Source of the DNA: Bacteroidota bacterium
GTDB taxonomy: Bacteria > Bacteroidota > Bacteroidia > Chitinophagales > Chitinophagaceae
DNA: 33,997 nucleotides
Reading direction: 5' to 3'
Assembly: GCA_004292605.1 (NCBI GenBank)
Contig: RDXK01000107.1
Location: forward strand, 1 to 33,997
Positions 1 to 6,904 of the stretch are shown one piece after another. The number at the start of each line of letters is the position of its first letter. Position 1 is the stretch's first letter. Both the position numbers and the translations under genes were made by a program. The notes below the pieces were generated by a model that was given only the letters and a program-made list of their open reading frames with translations, was not told the origin of the DNA and made no database searches.

Positions 1-1451
1 CAGATGGTACTAAAATAGCTTTTGGAGCACCAGGCAATAATAACAATGCCGGTGGTGTTTATATTTTCACAAAAAATGCAACATCTTGGGTGCAGCAAGC
101 ATATGTTACACCTTATGATATGGTAGGCAGCGCCCGATTAGGCACCTCTATTACCATGGGAGCTAATGGGGAAATAATTGTTGCAGGTGGTATGAACGAT
201 AATAGCAATAGGGGAGCGAGTTGGATTTTTGTGCAAAGGGATGCAATTTGGCAACAATTACAAGCAAAATTAGTAGCTACCGATGCCACTACAAATGCTC
301 AACAAGGAAGTGCCGTGGCCATTAGTGCCGATACTACTACCATTGCCATAGGTGCTTTGAGAGACAATAATTACACAGGTGCTTTTTGGATATTTAAACG
401 AAATGAAACAGGGCTTTACACCCAACAAGGCAACAAATATTTACCTACCCAAGTAATTGGTGCAGCACAAATAGGTACAAGTATTGCCATAAATGCCGAT
501 GGCAAATCATTAGCCATTGGTGCACCAAAGGACAATAATAAAGGGGCAGTATGGATATATGTATTACAAAATAATTTATACATGCAAGATGCAAAAATTA
601 CCAATACAAACTCAGCAGATAATTCACAATTTGGGTTTGCAGCGTCCTTGTCGGCAAACGGAAAAACCTTATTAGTAGGTAGTAACTTAGCCAATACACA
701 AAATGGTGCTAGTTGGCAATACACCAGGCCTTCCAATGGGTGGGCTAGTGCATTGCCTACACTTATACAGGGCAGTGGAGCAGTAGGTGCTGCACAGCAA
801 GGTTCGTCCGTTGCCATTAGTGCCGACGAAACTACCAGTATCATAGGTGGCTTAAATGATGACACGCAAAAGGGAGCCTTCTGGATTTTTTATAACCAAA
901 ACAATTTAGTGTTGCCGGTTACATTTTTTGCGTTCACGTTACAGCAGCATAATACCTACAATCAACTACAGTTTACTGTGGGCAGCCAACATAATATGCT
1001 GTCTTATATAGTAGAACGAAGTACAGATGGTATTTCATTTACATCTATCCAGCCAATACAGCCGCATAGTAATAATATATACCAGCATCGCGATTATGGC
1101 TTAATGCCCAATACTATTTACTACTATCGCATTAAGGCCATTAGTAGAAATGGTGATTATAAGTATAGCAATATCTTAAATACCAATATTTCTAATGTAA
1201 TACAGCATAGTAAGCTATATCCTAATCCCGTTGTAAATGATGCTCATATTGATTGTTTTATCAATGAATCCACATCTACACTTATTCAAATAGTTAATAT
1301 CAATGGTACTATAGTGTGGAGTAAGAATACAGAACTTGTGAAGGGTAGAAACGTACTTACCATACCTATGGGGAATATTGCTAAAGGCAATTATTATTTG
1401 ATTATAAAGGGTGATAACGTACACATGAATCAGTCATTTATTAAACTATAA
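1..1451 (+). CDS. Secreted beta-propeller (FG-GAP-like) protein with T9SS sorting domain, 5' end missing
   Basis: The reading frame is open from the left edge (first whole codon at base 3), so the gene starts outside the window; the GTG at 90 is only an internal codon. The visible protein holds six repeats of about 55 residues, each with an S/N-A-D/N-G turn, an A-I-G-A/G strand and a G-A-x-W-I-F strand, as in FG-GAP/integrin-type beta-propeller blades. These are followed by the 'LPV-x-F-x-F' module common in T9SS cargo and a C-terminal sorting domain with the YPNP motif and a final K-L. By family knowledge such proteins cross the outer membrane by the type IX system and are anchored or released at the surface. 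The ligand is unknown. I see no catalytic motif in the visible part. Confidence 0.8.
   Translation, partial: DGTKIAFGAPGNNNNAGGVYIFTKNATSWVQQAYVTPYDMVGSARLGTSITMGANGEIIVAGGMNDNSNRGASWIFVQRDAIWQQLQAKLVATDATTNAQQGSAVAISADTTTIAIGALRDNNYTGAFWIFKRNETGLYTQQGNKYLPTQVIGAAQIGTSIAINADGKSLAIGAPKDNNKGAVWIYVLQNNLYMQDAKITNTNSADNSQFGFAASLSANGKTLLVGSNLANTQNGASWQYTRPSNGWASALPTLIQGSGAVGAAQQGSSVAISADETTSIIGGLNDDTQKGAFWIFYNQNNLVLPVTFFAFTLQQHNTYNQLQFTVGSQHNMLSYIVERSTDGISFTSIQPIQPHSNNIYQHRDYGLMPNTIYYYRIKAISRNGDYKYSNILNTNISNVIQHSKLYPNPVVNDAHIDCFINESTSTLIQIVNINGTIVWSKNTELVKGRNVLTIPMGNIAKGNYYLIIKGDNVHMNQSFIKL
3..890 (+). repeat. Tandem 55-residue (about 165-nt) propeller-blade repeats inside the CDS
   Basis: The aromatic position of the G-A-x-W-I-F strand recurs at codons 45, 100, 155, 209 and 265 counted from base 90, and once more at codon -9 near base 60. 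The spacings are therefore 54 or 55 residues. The repeats are diverged at the DNA level, so this is protein-level periodicity rather than a recent tandem duplication. More copies probably lie to the left of the window. Confidence 0.8.
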
Positions 1452-1661
1452 ATGCAGCAGTTTCCAGACATTATCTGCTCCGTCAGTTCCGTACAAAAGA
1501 TCCTTAAAAGCATGAAAAAGTCTCGGATAAGTTTAGCTTCTAATCACCCTGATTTTCCATAAAATACTACAAATGGGTTATTGTGGTAGCCATGTTTAAA
1601 ACTGAGTTTTGTGCTGTTAACGGTTAACAATTACATCAAATCACTTTTTAAAATTATCAAC

Positions 1662-2180
1662 ATGAGAACAATGCTTACTTTGGCCATCGTACTGCTGGCC
1701 GCCACTTTTACAAGCTGTGAAAAATCCAACGACGCTGCTACTAGTAGCGATGTGCCTAGTGCAGGCTGGCGTTTAGGTACCACTAACTACAGTACTGCCT
1801 TTGCTATGAGAAACGCCGGTCAACCCAATTCCATAGGGTTCTTTAGTGCATTGCCCAATACCAATGGTTTTTCAGGGGTAGCAGTTATTTTTAACAATAC
1901 TACGGGTATCGCCGCTGGTACTTATAAAGTAGTGGTAAAAACAAGTCAATCACTACTATTGGCCGATGAAATTATGGTGAGTACAGGCACCAATTACTCG
2001 CAAAGTACGGGCCGCTACGAAAAGGATTATGTTACGGCACTAACTGAAACTGTGAATGCTACAGTAACCATAAGCGGTGGTAAAGCACGTATAGTGGTAC
2101 CTACCATAAACATGGTATCTTTACCCATTACCACAAGTTCTGTAACCGCCCCATTTGCTGGAACTTTGATAGAACCTTAA
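1662..2180 (+). CDS. Small predicted lipoprotein of unknown function
   Basis: A 172-residue protein starting at the ATG at 1662. The frame can be extended to a GTG at 1611, but the N-terminus from 1662 is a clean lipoprotein signal: M-R-T-M, a hydrophobic stretch, then T-F-T-S-C with the lipobox cysteine at residue 19. The rest is rich in Thr, Ser, Ala and Asn and looks like a beta-sandwich, with no catalytic motif I can name. Only 29 bp separate it from the downstream response regulator on the same strand, so co-transcription is possible. Function unknown; localisation to an outer or inner membrane leaflet is inferred from the lipobox. Confidence 0.7.
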   Translation: MRTMLTLAIVLLAATFTSCEKSNDAATSSDVPSAGWRLGTTNYSTAFAMRNAGQPNSIGFFSALPNTNGFSGVAVIFNNTTGIAAGTYKVVVKTSQSLLLADEIMVSTGTNYSQSTGRYEKDYVTALTETVNATVTISGGKARIVVPTINMVSLPITTSSVTAPFAGTLIEP

Positions 2181-2209
2181 ACTTACCACTACGCTGTAAA
2201 ATTTGTAAT

Positions 2210-2890
2210 ATGAGAACTATTCCTATCGCTATTGTAGATGATAAACGCTTGCTACGCAATACCCTTGCGGAGCAGCTACAAGGTAAACAGCCCATACAAG
2301 TATTGTTTACCGCCAGCCACGGGATAGATTTTTTACAACAAATGGAGGAGCGACCCAAAAACTTATTACCGCTAGTAGTACTGATGGACATAGAGATGCC
2401 AGAAATGGATGGACTAGAAACCGTACTGATAGCGAAAGAGATATACCCGGATGTTCAGTTTCTGATGCTCACAGCGTTTAGCGATGATGAGAAAATTTTT
2501 GAAGCTGTACGGGTAGGGGCCAGTGGTTATTTATTAAAGGATGAAGCGGTGGCCAAAATAGTATCATCTATTCAGGAGTTGATAGAACAAGGCACGGTAC
2601 CTATGTCGCCAATAGTGGCCCGCAAAACCCTAGCCATGCTAAAAGCAACCGATAAACCTTTGCAGCCTAATGCTACTGAGGAACCTGCTGATGCAGCTTA
2701 TCTATCCACCCGGGAGATGGAAATTTTACACGGCATTGTAGATGGATTAAACTACCATGAAATAGCCGATAAGTTATTTATTAGTCCGCACACCGTTCGT
2801 AAACATATTTCCAACATCTATGAAAAATTACATGTATCCAACAAAACGGCTGCTATAAAAATTGCACTGAAAAAAAAGTGGTTTAAATAG
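2210..2890 (+). CDS. NarL/LuxR-type response regulator
   Basis: A 226-residue two-domain transcription factor. The receiver domain (about residues 5-120) has the acidic pair D10-D11, the phosphoacceptor D60 in L-M-D-I-E-M-P, T88 in L-T-A and K110 in L-L-K-D, so it looks fully phosphorylatable. The C-terminal LuxR-type helix-turn-helix (about 163-226) carries the usual L-S-x-R-E-x-E-I-L start and H-T-V-R-K-H-I recognition helix. By family knowledge such proteins act with a HisKA_3-type sensor kinase. None is adjacent: the flanking genes are a lipoprotein and an outer-membrane barrel protein, so this is an orphan regulator here. The targets are unknown, though its neighbours are natural candidates. 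Confidence 0.9.
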   Translation: MRTIPIAIVDDKRLLRNTLAEQLQGKQPIQVLFTASHGIDFLQQMEERPKNLLPLVVLMDIEMPEMDGLETVLIAKEIYPDVQFLMLTAFSDDEKIFEAVRVGASGYLLKDEAVAKIVSSIQELIEQGTVPMSPIVARKTLAMLKATDKPLQPNATEEPADAAYLSTREMEILHGIVDGLNYHEIADKLFISPHTVRKHISNIYEKLHVSNKTAAIKIALKKKWFK

Positions 2891-2979
2891 CTTCCTTCAC
2901 GTATTCATTTTATTACAATATTTTCTACACCAGGCAAACGCAGGTATTAGCCACGCTTTTGCCACAACAAAAACAAATT

Positions 2980-3531
2980 ATGAAAAGAGTTATTTTAGTA
3001 GCAGGGTTCTTAGGTTTTGTAGTTCTGGGAATGGCCCAATCTACCAACTACAAAGCATTCAAAGTAAACATCGGTCTTGGCTATGCCATACCCACTAGCA
3101 GCAACGGTGGAACCACTGGTGGTGCTGCTTTTAGTATAGAGCCACAATATCGTTTAAACAACGCAATCAACCTTGGTGTAAGGCTGGAAGGTGCTGCCGT
3201 AGGTAGTGTAAATACTGGTAGCGGCAATGCCGATGTTTCTGTACTTAGCTCGTACACAGCTAGTGGGGAATATTACTTTAAACCATCTGGCTTTCGGCCT
3301 TTTGCAGGTATTGGTGCTGGTATTTTTAGTATGGCTAAAGCCAATGTTAGTGCTGCTTCTAGCAGTGCATCACCTACGGTAAATACCAACAATGCATTGT
3401 TTGGTTTTTACCCAAGACTGGGTTTTGAAACAGGCCATTTTAGGGTTACTACCGAATATAATTTTGTAGATAACGGCGGTTACTTATCGTTCAAACTTGG
3501 GTTTTTCCTAGGTGGTGGAAAAAAGAAATAA
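2980..3531 (+). CDS. Small outer-membrane beta-barrel protein
   Basis: A 183-residue protein. The ATG at 2980 is preferred over the in-frame TTG at 2959 because it gives a standard signal peptide (M-K-R-V, hydrophobic core, then G-M-A-Q as the probable cleavage region). The mature part has alternating short amphipathic strands, with phrases such as Y-x-L-N-N-A-I-N-L-G-V-R-L-E and F-A-G-I-G-A-G-I, typical of 8-strand OmpA/OmpW-like barrels of Bacteroidota, and ends with a L-S-F-K-L-G-F-F-L strand before a Gly/Lys tail. The specific function is unknown. It lies 89 bp downstream of the response regulator, which may control it (inference). Confidence 0.75.
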   Translation: MKRVILVAGFLGFVVLGMAQSTNYKAFKVNIGLGYAIPTSSNGGTTGGAAFSIEPQYRLNNAINLGVRLEGAAVGSVNTGSGNADVSVLSSYTASGEYYFKPSGFRPFAGIGAGIFSMAKANVSAASSSASPTVNTNNALFGFYPRLGFETGHFRVTTEYNFVDNGGYLSFKLGFFLGGGKKK

Positions 3532-3574
3532 GCTAAGTAAAAATCAAGGGTTTCCCTTGTATAAAAGGTTCTCT

Positions 3575-3627
3575 GGGGGTAAATAGAAGGTGGGTTTGCA
3601 AGCAATTGCTTACCCCCTTCGTTTTTT
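3575..3627 (+). terminator. Probable intrinsic terminator after the outer-membrane barrel gene
   Basis: GGGGGTAA at 3575-3582 pairs with TTACCCCC at 3610-3617, and a T-tract follows at 3622-3627. The loop itself contains the palindrome AGCAATTGCT at 3601-3610. The site lies between convergent genes and its T-tract reaches the last codon of the minus-strand gene. Confidence 0.55.
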
Positions 3628-4729
3628 AGTGTATATACCGAACATATTTACCTAAACGCTTAGGTAAGCCTGTGGGTAGCAATACAAATAAACTGGGTAA
3701 TACAGGAAGTAGAAAACGACTGTGCCAATCGTCGCAAGTAATCATCACACTTACACTAAACACCAATGCCGTACAAAATGCGATGGTTTTAAAAGCTGGT
3801 AGGGCCTGTTTCCATGCAACGAAAACACCTACATACAATGCCACAAAAAAACCTGTGTATACTATATTATGTAGGGGGGAATAATAACTTCTATAAATAC
3901 TCCAAAAAGCCCACAGGCGTTGGCCGGCCAAACTAATAAACTCCCAAGGATAATGCCACACAAAAGCAACAATGCCGGTAAGCGATTGTGCATCGCCCTC
4001 AAAAGCTATGGGTGTGGGGTAGGTAGGTAGCCCACATATAATATGCCCTTCCTTAAAAGGTAGTAGAAAATCAAACTCTCCTTGGCCCCGCATAGCCGTG
4101 GCTAATAACGCATAAAAGCCCAATAGCAAGGGTAAACCAGCCCACAAAAAATAACGTCTGCTGCTTGGTAACTGCCAAAATATAGCCATGCCGGCAATAG
4201 GTAAAAAAAGCATACCCGTGGGCCTAATAAATACCAATGCTATACTGCATATGGCCAAGTGTTTTAGGTATTGCCGCCGCGTTAGGTATTGTACCAAATA
4301 ATACATCCAAATACATACCACGCTTACAAAAATACTTTCCGTGTATAAGTGGGTTGTCCATTCCTGCAAGGGTAAAAAAGCCATCCACACCAAGGCGGCA
4401 AACGTAGCTTTTTCTAGTGTATAAAATTGTTTCCAGAGTTGGTATAAATAATGTAAGGCAAGTAAGTTCATACTTAGCTGAACCAAATAAATGCTTTGCT
4501 GTGGTATATGCAGCCATTGGGCTAGCACATGTAGCACTATCTGCACACTGTAAAACCAATATTTAGGCTCGCTAAAACTATGGTGACTGAGTAAGTAGCT
4601 AGCTTCCGTGGCATATTTTGCTGCTTCCAGCTGTGTATTTATTCCAAATACCAGCACTAACACCAACTGCACCAAAGCCCATAAAACATATATTTTACGG
4701 GGCAATATGTAGGCGGTAGTAGTGGGCAT
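3626..4729 (-). CDS. Polytopic membrane protein, probable GT-C fold glycosyltransferase
   Basis: A 367-residue protein with about nine to eleven hydrophobic membrane segments. The first extracytoplasmic loop, after transmembrane segment 1, holds an acidic residue in a Q-L-E-A-A-K-Y-A-T-E-A context, and there is an R-P-T-G-M-L-F-L-P segment near the middle; both are common in GT-C glycosyltransferases (ArnT/PMT/PIG-M-like) that use polyprenyl-phosphate sugars on the outer face of the inner membrane. The acceptor and sugar are not readable from sequence. It is the last gene of a recF-dciA-this operon, starting 1 bp after the dciA stop. The divergent GtrA-like protein at 6242 could supply lipid-linked sugar (inference). 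Family assignment rests on topology and short motifs, so it is moderate. Confidence 0.6.
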   Translation of the reverse strand: MPTTTAYILPRKIYVLWALVQLVLVLVFGINTQLEAAKYATEASYLLSHHSFSEPKYWFYSVQIVLHVLAQWLHIPQQSIYLVQLSMNLLALHYLYQLWKQFYTLEKATFAALVWMAFLPLQEWTTHLYTESIFVSVVCIWMYYLVQYLTRRQYLKHLAICSIALVFIRPTGMLFLPIAGMAIFWQLPSSRRYFLWAGLPLLLGFYALLATAMRGQGEFDFLLPFKEGHIICGLPTYPTPIAFEGDAQSLTGIVAFVWHYPWEFISLAGQRLWAFWSIYRSYYSPLHNIVYTGFFVALYVGVFVAWKQALPAFKTIAFCTALVFSVSVMITCDDWHSRFLLPVLPSLFVLLPTGLPKRLGKYVRYIH

Positions 4730-4730
4730 G

Positions 4731-5006
4731 TTATAGTACTATTACCTCTTTTACTATGGTATCGTTTAAATGCTCATTAATACGCTGGGCTATGGTGGCT
4801 TTTTGGAAATGTAGTTCATGTTTTAGTGGTGCCACATGGGTAGATATGTACAGCACACCATCCTTCAATTGAATTTTATCGGTATAAGTAGCTACCGTTT
4901 TGCCCATTATTTCTTCCCAAATTTTCTCAATTTCAAAAGCGTAAAGTCCGTTTTTTAACCGACTGTTTTTCAAGAAATTTTGTAGTTGTTCGCCTATGGG
5001 TTTCAT
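4731..5006 (-). CDS. dciA: DUF721 / DciA-like protein
   Basis: A 91-residue protein starting at the ATG at 5006. The frame continues to a GTG at 5024, but M-K-P-I-G-E at 5006 matches the usual start of this small family. It has the DUF721 pattern: an N-terminal helix with L-x-x-F-L-K-N-S, then I-W-E-E-I-M-G-K-T-V-A-x-Y-T, a strand pair L-K-D-G-V-L-Y-I, and an E-L-x-F-x-K helix. By family knowledge DciA-type proteins help load the replicative helicase in bacteria lacking DnaC, and the gene is often next to recF. Here it follows recF by 41 bp on the same strand, which supports the call. The symbol is by family resemblance. Confidence 0.75.
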   Translation of the reverse strand: MKPIGEQLQNFLKNSRLKNGLYAFEIEKIWEEIMGKTVATYTDKIQLKDGVLYISTHVAPLKHELHFQKATIAQRINEHLNDTIVKEVIVL

Positions 5007-5047
5007 GCTGCAAACATACAACACCTAGTTGCTTCCGTAAGGGCTAT

Positions 5048-6136
5048 TTATTTAGTTTCTATGAGTTGGTACTGGGCATCTATTTGTTGCAATACCGCTT
5101 GTAATCGTTCCGCATGGGTATCGGTAATAAACACTTGTACGGGCTGCTGCTGCTGTAGCCATGCTACAAAATTTTGTAGGCGTTGTTCATCTAATTTTTC
5201 AAACACATCATCTAACAGTAGTAGGGGAGTAATACCTAGTTGCTGCTTTAACAAAGTAAATTCCGTCATTTTAAGGGCAAACAAGATGGTTTTCTTTTGG
5301 CCTTGGCTAGCGTGGTTTTTGGCAGGTAATTGGTTTATGTGCAGCAGCAAATCATCCTTATGTATGCCTTGTGTAGTACGTTCGGCAAAAATATCTCGTT
5401 GTAAATTTTGCTCCAGCAATTGCGGAAAAGGTTGCTCCTGCAGGGCCGATTGGTATTGAATAGAAAACTCCGCTGCATTGCCACCAAAGCGCTGGTAAAG
5501 GTCCAGGCAAATGGGCTCTAATTGAGCCATAAACTGCGTTCTTTTCTCAAAAATTGCCGTACCTGCATCGGTCAATTGTTGGGTTAAAATATGTAGTACC
5601 TGCTGGTTTTGTTGTGGGTATTCCCGTAGCAGTTTCAAAAAACTATTCCGCTGTAGTAGTACCTTATTGTATTGGCTTAGTTGCTGTAAATACGTAGCAT
5701 CTACTTGGGCGATGGCTACATCCAGCCATTTGCGGCGTACTTCGCTGCCTTCATTTATAAGGGCTATATCGTCGGGCGCCACCATCACCGCCGGAAATTT
5801 TCCTATATGTGCCGCTAGTTTCTTGTACTGCTCGCCATTGCAGGAAACCTCTTTCTTACCCGTTTCTCGTAAAATAGCCACTATCTGTTGTGGCCCATCG
5901 TGGGCTGTTTCAAACACGCCTTCCACCCTAAAGCCAGCGGTTTGGTGCTGCACCAGCAAGGCATCGGTATTGGTAAAATAGCTTTTGGTAAAGCACAGGT
6001 AGTAAATAGCATCTAATAAATTGGTTTTGCCAGTGCCATTGTTTCCACAAATACCTACAGCATTGCCCAAAAAGGAAATTTTTTGAAACGAATGGTTTTT
6101 AAACTGCACCAATTGTAGCTGCTGTAACCTATGCAT
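5048..6136 (-). CDS. recF: DNA replication and repair protein RecF
   Basis: A 362-residue SMC-like ATPase that acts with RecO and RecR at gapped DNA. The Walker A motif G-N-N-G-T-G-K-T lies at residues 31-38, directly after the typical N-terminal L-x-x-F-K-N-H-S-F. The signature motif A-S-Q-G-Q-K-K-T is at 276-283 and Walker B, L-L-L-L-D-D, at 305-310. A G-I-H-K-D-D segment at 257-262 stands where many RecF proteins have G-P-H-R-D-D. Length is normal for the family. It heads a minus-strand operon with dciA and a GT-C-type gene, and diverges from the GtrA-like gene with about 105 bp between starts. Confidence 0.95.
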   Translation of the reverse strand: MHRLQQLQLVQFKNHSFQKISFLGNAVGICGNNGTGKTNLLDAIYYLCFTKSYFTNTDALLVQHQTAGFRVEGVFETAHDGPQQIVAILRETGKKEVSCNGEQYKKLAAHIGKFPAVMVAPDDIALINEGSEVRRKWLDVAIAQVDATYLQQLSQYNKVLLQRNSFLKLLREYPQQNQQVLHILTQQLTDAGTAIFEKRTQFMAQLEPICLDLYQRFGGNAAEFSIQYQSALQEQPFPQLLEQNLQRDIFAERTTQGIHKDDLLLHINQLPAKNHASQGQKKTILFALKMTEFTLLKQQLGITPLLLLDDVFEKLDEQRLQNFVAWLQQQQPVQVFITDTHAERLQAVLQQIDAQYQLIETK

Positions 6137-6207
6137 GCTGCAAATAAAGGAATATTAGCTTGGTTCCGCTTTTTCCGTTCTTAAAAATGCCGCTTGTTAA
6201 AACTACG

Positions 6208-6236
6208 TTGCAAAAAACCGCAAAACCTTATTTTTG
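6208..6236 (+). promoter_or_regulatory. Bacteroidota-type promoter before the GtrA-like gene
   Basis: TTG at 6208-6210, an 18-nt spacer, and TATTTTTG at 6229-6236 fit the Bacteroidota primary-sigma pattern TTG-N(about 19)-TAnnTTTG. Transcription should begin around 6240-6243, very near the proposed GTG start at 6242, so the message may be leaderless or start at a later codon. Confidence 0.5.
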
Positions 6237-6241
6237 CCGCG

Positions 6242-6742
6242 GTGCAAAAGCTACACATTACCATACAAAGTCTGCTACTCAGTGTTATAGATTGGTTTTA
6301 CCCTTTGTTTCGGCGGTTTATGCGACTGCAGACATTTAGGTATGCCGCCTGTGGTGGGTTCAATGTTACCCTAGATATTAGTTTGTTTTTACTGTTACAC
6401 GATTGGGTTTTCAAAGCCGAAAACGTAGTGCTGCCCTTTATTACCTTAAAGCCGCATACGGCTGCATTTTTAGTAAGTTTTTGCATCACCTTTCCGGTTG
6501 GTTTTTACTTAAGTAGGTATGTGGTGTGGCAAACCGTAGAAATGAAAAAACGGGTACAGCTATTTCGGTATTTTGTAGTGGTATTGGGCTGTATTTTGTT
6601 AAATTATGTGTGTTTAAACCTATTTGTGGTGCAGTGGGGTTGGCGTGCCGATATGGCTAAAATAGTAACCACCGTAATAGTAGTGTTATTCAGCTATTTG
6701 GCACAAAGAAATTACAGCTTCAAAAGTGCTGTAAATCAATAA
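6242..6742 (+). CDS. GtrA-like membrane protein
   Basis: A protein of about 166 residues if started at the GTG at 6242. The frame is open to a TTG at 6194, and an ATG at 6320 is the other option. I chose 6242 because the V-I-D-W-F-Y-P-x-F-R-R-F segment before the first membrane helix is typical of Bacteroidota GtrA homologues. Four hydrophobic segments follow, starting with L-Q-T-F-R-Y-A-A-C-G-G, and it ends with the family's A-Q-R-x-Y-S-F-K. By family knowledge GtrA proteins are thought to move undecaprenyl-phosphate-linked sugars across the inner membrane. The start is uncertain: the promoter-like element ends only 6 bp upstream. Confidence 0.8.
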   Translation: MQKLHITIQSLLLSVIDWFYPLFRRFMRLQTFRYAACGGFNVTLDISLFLLLHDWVFKAENVVLPFITLKPHTAAFLVSFCITFPVGFYLSRYVVWQTVEMKKRVQLFRYFVVVLGCILLNYVCLNLFVVQWGWRADMAKIVTTVIVVLFSYLAQRNYSFKSAVNQ

Positions 6743-6841
6743 GTTATAGGTTCAAAAATTCCTTACAGGCAAGCCTTTTTATTTGGGAATTGAATGTGTA
6801 TAAAACGGGTGGCAATATGCGGTTTTTAAAGGCCTAACCGC

Positions 6842-6849
6842 TATCTTCG
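6842..6849 (+). promoter_or_regulatory. Weak -7-like element upstream of gyrA
   Basis: TATCTTCG at 6842-6849 differs by one base from TAnnTTTG and lies 55 bp before the gyrA ATG. No clear TTG sits at the right distance upstream, so this is only a candidate. Confidence 0.25.
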
Positions 6850-6904
6850 CTACCCACGCAAAAAACTATTTGTTTACTACTAAAGTTAAGAACTTCAGCA
6901 CATT

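Noticed and set aside
90-92. GTG as the start of the first gene
   Set aside because: The frame is open upstream to the window edge and encodes another copy of the same repeat, so this is internal.
416-865. Minus-strand open frame opposite the propeller protein
   Set aside because: It is a Cys/Pro/Leu-rich shadow frame across well-formed repeats on the plus strand.
3545-3559. Short inverted repeat CAAGGG-TTT-CCCTTG
   Set aside because: The stem is only 6 bp with a 3-nt loop and no T-tract; the larger hairpin at 3575-3617 is the better terminator.
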